A DNA stretch of 64,000 nt from Erodium maritimum (Eukaryota > Streptophyta > Magnoliopsida > Geraniales > Geraniaceae), in assembly GCA_963921825.1 (NCBI GenBank), contig OY997596.1, positions 873,001-937,000 of the forward strand, read 5' to 3'. Both the position numbers and the translations under genes were made by a program. Below, one piece after another: positions 34,601 to 45,000 of the stretch. The notes under the pieces were generated by a model. That model had not been told where the DNA came from and ran no database searches. It saw only the letters and a program-made list of their open reading frames with translations. The number at the start of each line of letters is the position of its first letter. Positions within the stretch are counted from its first letter, which is position 1.

Positions 34601-37600
34601 CAGTATTTGCAAAACAAGCATTGTTCATCATAAGTTTTTGCAATTATTCCTTATTTCATTTAAAAGGATATTTGTTTGAGTGACGTGTCATGTAACTGTT
34701 GGGTTATTAAAAATCAAATAGCCGCTGCCACATCAGCCTTAAGTGCCACATCAATAACACTAACAGTCAAAGTGGATGGAAGTAATGGAAGCAATCAAAA
34801 TCTTCTGCAACTTAATTGTAACCCTGGAAAGTTTAACTCATTTGACTTTCCAGCCAAAGTTAAGGAACTTCACATGTCTTTAGTTATTAAGATTTTGGGA
34901 TAATTGTCAAAACATGCCCTAATGTTCCGTCCACAAACGAAATAGTGCACAATGTTTTGTCCACGTCGTCTGGCTACCCTTATGAATCGTCCACGCACTT
35001 CTGTTAGAAAAATTAATGGAATATTCCATTTCTGTTATACATGTGCAGTTAAAGTATAACTGAAATGACCATTTTACCCTTATCATGAATCTTTTGACTT
35101 TTCCTTTTGACTTTTGCATGAGACATTACCATTCTACCTTTTCTAATAAAAAATAAATAGACAAATAAAATATATTTTTTAAATTTCTTATAATTAAAAA
35201 AATCATTACTTTCATAAAATCAATTTTTCTTATTAATTGTTTTTAGTTCTTTTCATTATTTTTTTATTGTTTATTATTTATTATTATTATTTTTTCATTA
35301 TTTTTTTTTTATTTTTTTTTTGAATTTCAAACCAAAAGGGAAAAATTGAGGGTATATCAGTCTTTTAACTCATTCTTATTTTTGAATTTCAAACCAAAAG
35401 GGAAAATTGTCAATTCAGGTTCTGTTGTTACACTTTTCTAACAGAAGTGCGTGGACAATTCATAAGGGTAGCCAGACGACGTGGACAAAACATTGTGCAC
35501 TATTTCGTTTGTGGACGAAACATTAGTGCATGTTTTGACAATTATCCCTAAGATTTTCAAGAAACATAATGAGCTAAGGAATTAGAAAATTTCTATACGA
35601 ACCTAACTGAGAATGACCGATCCATTTCTTGTCGTTAGGTAAATAAGGGATGATTGCAAAAAGGACCTTGAGGTATTCAATTTTTGCAATTTGTTGCCCT
35701 TTTCTTTGGTAATGACGAAAAAGTGCCTTGACCTAGTCTTTTTGTTGCATTTTGTATCAAAATGACAATTTTACCTTAGAATTTAAATTTAAAAGATGAC
35801 AAGTAAAAAAACAAAAAGACAAGTTCATAGCAATTTAAGGGATGTGGAATTTTTTTATTTTTTTAAAAAACTTAAATTTTCAACCGTAAAATCGTGTCTT
35901 GTAACAAATTTATACAAAGCGCAACAAAAAGACAAGTTCATAGCACTTTTTTACAATTATCGAAGAAGAGGGCAACAAGTTGCAGAAAGTGAATACCTAA
36001 GGGTTCTTTTTTGCAATTGTCCCAGCAAAGAATATAAGACAGGAACAAGAAAGAATAATTGCCAACCTCGAAAAGCTCAGCACAACCATGATATGCTAAG
36101 GAATCTCTCACAAGACCAGGGTGAAAAGCAAGATATGGCTGACCTGAAGATCTTAACCTGTGTAGAAAGTCTTATAAGTTCAGGATACACTAGCACCAAG
36201 ATATGTAAATGCATTAACTAAAGCAGAAACATCCATTCATTAGCTATTTCTTGGGGGAATTCCTTAAAACTACCTTTATGAATTGTCCATGAACGGAAAA
36301 AATACCCTTTGCAAAATATGAACTTTAAACTACCTTTTGTTTGCGAAATTGTAGTAGAGTTGGATTTCATTTAGTTTAAACAACAACTATTTTAACAGAA
36401 CATTCCATTGCGAAAAGTATTTACTTATTTTATTTTACTTTTCACTTCAGAGGCAATTTTGTCATTATGAAAAACAATTTCATCCATTTCTAGAGAATAT
36501 TCTTGCATTTCCGTCCATTTTAATGGAATTTCCATAAGTGTACAGTATTTCAAACAAAGGGTGGTTTAAAGTTTATATATTTTTTTCAGTGGGTAGTTCT
36601 GCGTTCGTGGACGATTCATTAAGGTAGTTTCAAGTAAATAAAATTTTCACATCCCTTAATTTTATTCCTCTTTACACAGCACAAAGAGTAAGAAATTGAA
36701 GGCATATGAAAATTTGGAATTTTTGTTCTTTAATTATTATTTTAAAAATGTATATTTTCGAGGGTAAATCATCATTTTGAAACAAATTTAGACAAAGTGC
36801 AACAAAAACACAAATTTATGGCACTTTTTTGCAATTATCAAAGAAAAGGGCTAAAAGGGAATACCTCAGGGTACTTTTTGTTATTACCCCTTGAATATAC
36901 ATATAACCATATAAAAAGATTTTATCATCACGGTTAACAAAGAATTCTAATGGATTTCAGACATTATACGTACCTTTCGACCATCCGGCGTCCAAGTGCA
37001 AGAATTTCTGGACGGAATTGAAATGCATGGAAAGCTACCCTGCACCTTAGCCTCTGGTATTCATCCAAGCTAGGTGGGAGGGTTGACTAGAAAGAAAACA
37101 AAAAACAAGATAATCTCAAAAGAAGCTTTCACTACAACAGCAGCATCTAGTACAAACTCGTGAAAGCAAATCAATAAAATATCAATCGGTCCAGTTCAAG
37201 AGCCTGAAAGATCTAGCAACAACCCAATTGAAATCTAAGTTCAACAAAGATGATCAAACTAATAACTAATAAAAAAAAGTGCCTACTTGGGTTGGCCTGG
37301 GGGGCAAAGAGCTCTCTCACCTCCTTGAGGTCAGAGGTGTGAACCCTAGTGGGTACATCTACTTGGGAGTAGGGGTGGGTGGAGGTTAGGTTAGGAATTA
37401 GATTAGGCTAGAGTAGGATTTCCCCACTTTCTTGTTTATAAAAAAAACTAATAAAAAAAGTGTTCATTGTCTCACAGGGACCTAAATAACAAGTACAATC
37501 AGGATCCTTTTAGTTTCTTAATTGGTAACAAAAGTTACACCAAAATGCAGTCCAGCCTGCCATACCAATTTCACCAATTCTGATATGTCTACACCTAATT

Positions 37601-40279
37601 GTTACTTGTAAATCACAGGTAGTATAAATAGAGATATCCCAAGAAACAGATGTACTGATTTTTCATAGAAACAAAAGACAATTACATAAATATCAGTTTA
37701 AACTTTACTGGACCCATAGAACTATAGCTTATTCATCCTAACATATACTAACATCAATCCATCACTCTATCTCAAATGCTTTTGTACCCTCTTCTACCTT
37801 AGTTTATACAGGTTTTTTAAAAGATATTATTTTTTGTTTCTCTCTCCTCAAAGCCTTGTTTGAGCATAGCACTTGGCTTAATTGATTGGCTACTATTTTA
37901 GCACCAAGCTTAGATAGTCAAGCTCTTTAAGTCAAGCTTTATCCCCCCATAGGAGATGCTCTCAGCAATACCCCTTCTCACCAGGTTTGAACCATGAAGT
38001 CAATCACTAGGCCAAGTAGGCATTGGTAAGATAGATCATCAAAACAAGAGACCACTTACCATCAGAGAAACATAACTCATCTACATTTCAGGTAGACAAA
38101 GGGACGAAAAACTGCAATACCTGTAAACAGCCTCCATCTGTAAGCACCAATCCAACAACCTTCGATTTCTTTAGTGCTAGGAGAACGATACTAGTATAAA
38201 ACTCTGGAGAAGCTGAATTCTTGGGCTTAAAAGTTTTGTATTGTTTCCGTTTCCGGGCCTCCTTTAACTGTGGAGGTAGGCTCTTCACAATAATTACATC
38301 ATTTCTAAGCGCTGCCATGAATTGGTCCTCATTGTAAACATATGAGAAACTCTTAAACTTAGAGCTGCACATCATAAAAATTCCAATTCTTTATTGCTCA
38401 TCAATGGTTGGGATATTTTAAGGCAGGTTAAAAAATAAAGGGATAATTGCAAAAACTTGCGTTGAACTATACGCGTTTTGCAAATACCATCGGTGAACTA
38501 TTCTTTTGCAAAAAAACACCCCCAACTATTTTCCGTCTGCAAATACACTAAGGTTTATTTTTTTTTCTAGGAAAAAGACGAAAGTAACCATGTAAAAGTA
38601 TATACATAAGGGTTCCAAATAGAAAAACATGTATACATGAGGGTTAAAAATTGCAAGATGTATAATATAAAGGGAAAATTGTCATTTCCATAAAATGAAG
38701 TCACATGACTAACTTTCCTTAAAGATAACGGATTTGCAGACAGAAATAGCTCGGGGGTGTTTTTGCAAAGAAAAAAACAGTTCACCTTTGCAAAACGTGC
38801 ATAGTTCACCGCAAGTGTTTGCAACTATTCCAGAAATAAACTTAGTCAGTAAAGAATGCTTGAACTCTAAATGAAGATGGGGCAAAAAAGAAGACCTGAT
38901 GCCTCTTGAACTAGTGCTTTCTTGAATCTCAGGAATCACTAGTGTAGCATTCAAAAGCCTGGCTATGGTGACAAGATCGCAAATCTAGCAAAACGAAAGT
39001 TGGTTAAAAACTCTGGTTACAGTAAGTTCAGAAAAACACAACGTTTTGGATATTGTCATTACCGAAGTTCGTATCTGCTCAAATCCACCGAACACTTTGG
39101 CATATATGAAACCATTATTGTGCTCAGTTGGAGCTGTAACAAAGACAGCAAGAACTCAAATTTGATAGACAATATATAAAACCAGAAATAATAAAAATAT
39201 TGATCTCTGAGGGTAACAAGGATACATGCACATAGATGATTATTTGTAAAGGAAATGAGTTAGAGACTACTACTTAAAACCTTATCTTCGGTTTATCACT
39301 ATCACTTACTGATGTTTACGTAAGGGAATAGTGCCACGCTATTAACACTGAAGGACCCCACATGTGGTTTTGCCCACACGACAATGTATGGTAAAACTAT
39401 ATTAGAAACGTAATTGAAGGAAACACAGTACTAAAAGGGATAATCGCAAAAACTTGCATTGATCTATGCACGTTTCGCAAATACTATCAGTTAACTATTT
39501 TTTGGGCAAAAAACACCCCCCAACTATTTTCTGTCAGCAAATCCACTAATCATGCTAAAGTGTACACATAAGGGGTCTAAATTACAAAACACGTGTACAT
39601 GAGAGTTACAAATTGCAAAACACGAATAAAGTGAAGGGGGAAACTGTCGTTTCCAAAAAAAATGAAGTTACTTGACTGCCAAATGACTAATTTCCGTTAA
39701 AGATAACGGATTTGCAAACGAAAAAATAGTTGGGGATGTTTTTTTTTTTTGCCAAACAAAAAACAATTCATCAAAACACGTATATGGCACGTTTTTGCAA
39801 TTATCCCTACAATTAACCTTCACTTTCTTTCATGCTTACTTCAATTACTCAATCACTCAATCCTAGGAACATACATTAAGCTACCAATCACATATAAAAC
39901 AACTAGATGCACCATATCCATCAATGACAATGACATTACCAGGATACTTGGTCCTGGGATTGGCATAAGGTTGCAAGGGCTCGAGAGACTTCACATTCCT
40001 CCACAATCTCTTATCTCGAATCCCCTAAATCATTTCAGCAACCAACATCAAAACCATGAATCACGAACTACCCAACACACGAAACCAATCAAAAAAAAAC
40101 CCAAAACCCATTACCTGAATCCCCACACTGAGATCATCATGGAACCCCGAGAGGGCACTGTAGTATCCGAGATCCGAGCTCGAGTACTCAGCAATGAGCA
40201 AGTGAACAATCAAAGAGACTAGCGACAAAACCCCAACTCCGAGCACAGCCCACTTGATCTTAGATCTCACAATCACCAT
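31671..40279 (-). CDS. Plant O-fucosyltransferase-like protein, type II membrane
   Basis: Ten exons: 40115-40279, 39940-40024, 39063-39133, 38896-38984, 38121-38364, 36974-37086, 36067-36157, 33896-34024, 32816-33369 and 31671-32079. All have GT-AG borders and continuous frame; 649 residues. The N terminus MVIVRSKIKWAVLGVGVLSL plus following hydrophobic residues (about 10-31) is a single signal anchor, expected for a Golgi type II enzyme. Typical blocks are VFGGFEQIRTSICDLVTIAR, VIPEIQES, VVGLVLTDGGCLQS, RLRCRVAFHAF, FHPGLVRDSLAYHGCAELFE, RIYLAGTETFGGQ, ALDYIVSVEADAFFPGFDND and GHRLYEMASSRTYRPDRK. The family (PF10250-type) transfers fucose or acts in cell-wall glycan synthesis; the acceptor here is unknown. 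The C-terminal 35 residues are acidic. Introns 2, 4, 6 and 7 hold MITEs. Confidence 0.9.
33460..33800. repeat. Two-copy direct repeat in intron 8 of the O-fucosyltransferase-like gene
   Basis: Segments starting near 33463 and 33640 share 'aacaaatga', 'aatgcccattttc' and 'gtaatagttttatcttt', with a period of roughly 180 bp. Confidence 0.75.
34242..34650. mobile_element. GGGATAATTG MITE, family I, copy 1 (O-fucosyltransferase intron 7)
   Basis: It starts GGGATACCTGCAAAAACG and ends TTTTTGCAATTATTCC. Flanks TTACTTCAT and TTATTTCAT are a 9-bp target duplication with one mismatch. Internal landmarks are 'gtcacatgactaatttc' and 'gataacggttttgcata'. Confidence 0.82.
34897..35548. mobile_element. 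GGGATAATTG MITE, family III, long arms, perfect 9-bp target duplication
   Basis: 652 bp. It begins GGGATAATTGTCAAAACATG and ends CATGTTTTGACAATTATCCC. TAAGATTTT flanks both sides (34888-34896, 35549-35557). Terminal arms of about 130 bp are nearly perfect inverted copies. Confidence 0.9.
35647..36023. mobile_element. GGGATAATTG MITE, family II, copy in O-fucosyltransferase intron 7
   Basis: It starts GGGATGATTGCAAAAAGG and ends CTTTTTTGCAATTGTCCC. It shares 'caacaaaaagacaagttca' with the family. It ends only about 44 bp before exon 7, so it may supply part of the acceptor region. Confidence 0.7.
36255..36637. mobile_element. Foldback MITE in O-fucosyltransferase intron 6
   Basis: 'Cttaaaactacctttatga' on the left is mirrored by 'cattaaggtagtttcaag' on the right, with 'gtccatgaacg' and 'cgttcgtggac' inside. 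It resembles family III but lacks clear GGGATAATTG ends. Confidence 0.6.
36645..36889. mobile_element. Truncated family II MITE
   Basis: Only the right two thirds of the family II sequence remain ('ggcacttttttgcaattatc', 'agaaaagggctaaaa'). It abuts the foldback element at 36255-36637. Confidence 0.55.
38440..38831. mobile_element. GGGATAATTG MITE, family I, copy 2 (O-fucosyltransferase intron 4)
   Basis: It starts GGGATAATTGCAAAAACTTG. Flanks AAAAATAAA and AGAAATAAA make a 9-bp target duplication with one mismatch. The right end lies 64 bp from exon 4. Confidence 0.82.
39437..39807. mobile_element. GGGATAATTG MITE, family I, copy 3 (O-fucosyltransferase intron 2)
   Basis: It starts GGGATAATCGCAAAAACTTG and ends TTTTTGCAATTATCCC. 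The target duplication is not clear. Confidence 0.78.
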
Positions 40280-40569
40280 AATACTCGACCACCGTCACCA
40301 GCAAGCCCCAATCACCATCACTACCCACCCAATGCGAAGCTCAGAAACCCCCAAACCTCCATAAAAACCCTCGTCGGCGGCCGAAACTCGATCTCCGGAG
40401 CTGGTCCGCGAATCGATGCGAAATGCGTTGCGTGAAACAAAAGCTGGAGGTGCCTGGAACCTCGGCACCGGACACGGCGCCGGAATCGTCGGTCGGAGGA
40501 ATCGAGGGACCGGAATTGTCGCCGAGGAATGGAGAAGCTAGAGAGAGAGAGAGAGCCAGATCTCGCGAG

Positions 40570-40572
<3 letters not shown>

Positions 40573-40608
<36 letters not shown>
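40573..40608. repeat. AT microsatellite upstream of the O-fucosyltransferase-like gene
   Basis: Eighteen AT dinucleotides about 295 bp upstream of the start codon, next to a GA tract (40542-40555), in the leader or promoter. Confidence 0.95.
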
Positions 40609-40611
<3 letters not shown>

Positions 40612-40699
40612 ATATATACTGTGGCGGTAACAAAGTCTGGTTCGTTTCTCTGTTCTTCTCTGATTTGGTACTTTCTGTGGACTTGCATTTTGGGTTTTT

Positions 40700-42069
40700 T
40701 TTTATTAATTTTAATTTTTAATTACTATTTTGGGACTCGAAGTCTTAAGTATTAAATATGTGGCAATGTTTTTCAAGGTGATTGGATTTCTCGTCTTTTG
40801 GAGGGGTATTTGTGTAATTTGATTTGACTTGCTCGGATCTGGTTTGGGCCTGGGCCCATTGAAATCTTTTGAGTTAAATCCGTTAAATCACGTCGAAATG
40901 AAATTAAATTTTAAGATTAAACTCGTTTGATAAAAAAATTAACCTCAAACCTGAACTTTTAAAAGATTCAGTAGTCTTAATATTCGAGAACCGACTCATC
41001 TGATATTTATATATTATTTTTATATAATTAAAAATAATAATAAATTATATATGTACAGCCCATAATTTAGTTAAAATATTTATTTTCTAACCGAACTAAT
41101 AATATAAACTCGTTTCAGACCAATCTTAACTAAGAGCATGAATAATGAAGTCTATTCTCAAGATCAATGTTAAATAAGAGCGTGTATAGTTTTTTTTATT
41201 ATCAACTTTTTATTGATAACCTAATCCTTCTAAAAAAAGGAGGACAAGGGTTTTTAACATTTTAACACCCTTAATAACAAGAAAAAGGACAAAAGCCTAA
41301 TAAATAAACCCGAGTACTAACATGAAACACAGCCTAATTCCATCTCAATAATGGGAGGAAATCGAACCAAAAATAGTCTATGAACTAGATTTTACAAACA
41401 TTAAGTTACAATTACAAGTAAGAGTGTGTATAGTGAAGCATCTTCTGGAGATCAATCTTAACTAAGAACATGTACAGTCAAACCTCTTCATGATTCTAAA
41501 ACAGAGTTTGCTACGGGCGTTGGCGTGGGAAACGGTGTCAAAGGCTCGTGGAGCCAACGAAAGTCGGTGTTGCTATTAGACCGGCTACAAGTGCTGGCGT
41601 GGGCCTTCTTCGATGTCAAAGGCTTGGAGAGCCAACGAAAGCCGAATTGTTGCTGATGACGACAAGAGAGACAGAGGTCAGGGCTAGAGGGCCTGACTCC
41701 CATAGCAGAGACTAGACTGTGAATGCCCTCAAGGTCGGTTAATTTTTTTCAACCCGAACCAAATCAAACCCTCGAACAAAATCGTTTCATTTGCTCCCAT
41801 ACCTAGTCATCGGAATCTACTGGCCAAAATACTATTTCAATAGAGAAGTTCAATTTCATAGTTCTAAAACCAATAGCTAGATGAGCTCAACAACAAAACC
41901 AAATGAACAAACACAGGAATCTAATTTCTATCCATAATACAATTGATTTCAAACCATGGGTACATCATACTAAGTTGTAAACATAACAGTTTTGGCAAAA
42001 ATTGAATAGGCTAACAACTTTTTCCGATCCTTTCGAATACAATGAACAACACAAAGGAGTATCAATGTT
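40700..42069. other. Intergenic DNA between O-fucosyltransferase-like and CTNNBL1 genes
   Basis: AT-rich. A roughly 45-bp motif ('agatcaatcttaactaagaa' type) occurs three times between 41120 and 41480, and a retroposon has landed in it. A frame at 41488-41703 has an internal duplication (SKPLTSKK / HEPLTPFP) but no recognised family. Confidence 0.45.
41191..41418 (-). mobile_element. Truncated retroposon with 16-bp target duplication
   Basis: Poly-T at the left edge. Flanks TAAGAGCGTGTATAGT (41175-41190) and TAAGAGTGTGTATAGT (41419-41434) differ at one position. Confidence 0.78.
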
Positions 42070-45000
42070 TCACTCGAGGGCAGAAATGAACTTCTGAATC
42101 TTATACTGAGCTCGCTCCTTCTCATCTGGCCCGTCAACATCACCAATGTTGTCGTGATATTCCTACAATTCACAAGTGAAGAAATGATGGTTGCGACCAA
42201 ATAAACAGTACATGTATTCGGATTTGAATAACGAAAACATTTATGATGTCATTGAAAAGGAACTATCATCAGGGTACGAGCAGTGTTCTAAAAATCTCGT
42301 TATCTACCCGAGAACTAGGTGGAAACTTAACCACCTAGTTCGATAAGTGGAATCCGGTAGCTCAATCAAACTTGGTCAACTAGTTTTCATATGCAATTCT
42401 AATAGGGGTGAGCAAAAAAAAAAACGTCAAATCGAAAACTAAAAAAACGACCAAAAAACGAGAACCAATGGTCCGTATTCTTCTAAATGTATATCATGCA
42501 AGCCCTCTTTTTTAATTTGAATTACATTCCATTATTCAAGCCTATCTTATTTGACTTTGAGAATAATTGTTGTTTTAGACTTCAACTTATCATATTTACT
42601 ACATTTGAAAAAAAATAGTTTTTACGGTCTTTAATTGGAAGAAAAAAAGGCAGACGGATTTTTTCCCTGGGCGATCGGTTTCTCATCCCAAACCCAAACT
42701 TCAGATTTTAATGTAGAAAAATACCTACCGAACCGACTGTAGCTCACCCCAAAATGCTAAAGTTTATAGCACGAAAAGAGATTATCAATAGTATGTCCGG
42801 TTCACTTTAAATACAACTCAATTTCACATCATATGAATTAAAAGGTGTGAAAGTATCTTATTATACTAAATTATTAGTATTTTGTCTTTAATATATATAT
42901 ATATTTAATACAAAATGAGTTTTGCTGATATCACCCCGACTAGTTAAATGAAAGCTAGGAGAGATATTTACCTGAAGTATATCCTTGACGTCTTCCTTAG
43001 TGAGTCTTTGCTGCTTGAGTAAAAGCTCAATTCTAGCTGTCATTCCGGGGTGGCTGCATAAAAATAACGAATTCCTTTAAGAATCAACAAAGTTTCTCTT
43101 AATATTCAATAAGACTAGAATACAAGAATCTTACTCGGAGCACCAAATGTGACCGAGAATCACAGCAATCAACTGCAAGACAATGGATAAAGAGGTTAGA
43201 ACCAAACATCACTTTGAAGACCGAGAAGGAACTAAACTAAGAAATTCCTAGATTTGAATAAAATCATTGAAAATTTTTTAGGAATAATTGCACAAATTTG
43301 CGGTGAACTATGTGCGCTTCGCAAATACTATGGGTGAACTAATTTTTTGCAACATACAGCCCCCAACTATTTTGTCTGCAGATACACTAACGGGGTTAGT
43401 TTTTTTTTGCAAAAAATCAAATTTAACCATCCAAAAGTATATGCATAAGGCTTCTAAATTGCCAAACACGTATAATGTAAAGGGCAAAACTGTCATTTCC
43501 AAAAAAATGAAGTCACGTGACTAATTTCCATTAAAGGTAACGGATTTGAATACGGAAAATAATTTTGGGGATTTTTTTGCAAAAGGAAATAGTTCACCAA
43601 TGGTATTTGCAAAATGAGCATAGGTCACTGCAAAATTTTGCAATTATCCCTTAAAATCTTCAATACATTCTCATCATTTCTCATTTTAAACATCCAAATT
43701 TATGTTAAACTCAGAGGTTAGGCCCCACAAACCTGAAGAGTGTACAGTCCAGATTCTAGCTTCCTGTTATATTTTTCCTCATCATCCATCTGAATATTCA
43801 AGAAAGGACAATCAGTTCAAAGCGAAAAAAGATGTATGAGAAGGAAAAGAAAAGAAAATGAGTAAACAACCTCTAAGTCATCAAGTTCGATCTGATTCAT
43901 TCGTTCAGTCTCTGCTTTAACTCTATCAGAATATCTGTCAGGAAAAAATAACTGTGTTTATTGAGTAGGGGCATAAGCCTTCAAAAGAATCGATTCCTAT
44001 CCTTGCATTTCTTAGAAAACATTAACAATAATGTATAATAGCAAAAACTTGCTGTGAACTATGCACTTTTGTAAATACTATCAGAAAACTATTTTTTTTG
44101 CAAAAAACACCCCAACTATTTTCCGTGTGCAAATATGTTATCTCTAACGGAAATTAGTCGTGTGACAGTCACGTGACTTCAATTTTTTTAGAAATGACAG
44201 GTTTGCTCTATATAGTATATGTGTTTTGCAATTTGTAACCCTCATGTATACATGTTTTGCAATTTGGAACCCTTATGCATAACTTTTGCATCTTTATTTT
44301 CAACTTTTTGCAACAAAAAATAACCCCGTCGGTGGATTTGCACACGAAAAATAAGTTGGGGATGTTTTTTGCGAAAAAAAATGGTTCAGCGGTAGTATTT
44401 GCAAAACGCGAATAGTTCACCGCAAGTTTTTGCAATTATCCCTAACAATACTTATAGGTTCTTCCTATCTAAGTAAGCCTGTGCAGCATAGATATTAATG
44501 TAAGCCATGCTATGATTATAAAAGAAGGCGAAGAGAAGCACCTCATATAAAGTTCCATGAGTCTGTCTATCTTTTCACACTCGTTTTCCACAAACTTGCT
44601 TAACAGTCTTTCCCTTCTAGTACCCCTTGTAATTCCACCTGAAGTATCAACATGAAACAACTAATGATGAATCAAACATTCACTATACCGCATAGAGACA
44701 CGCAAACTTCAACTCTAGGAAATCACGTTAACTACAGTATCAATCATATTCACATCACACTCATCCATGTCCCTCCAAATGCGATAGACAGGTACCATAT
44801 TAATTACAGTATCAATTATTTGTATTTTCATCTACCTAGGTAACATGCATCACATGTTAGGCTTCAAATGACGTCTAGTAATCAGCTTTAATTATAATGA
44901 TTTAACAACTTCTCCATAAAACTGAATAGCTTAATTTCCAATTCATTCCAGAAAGATGTGGAGAAGAAGAGTACCTGTCTGCATGACAAGTTAATGGAAA

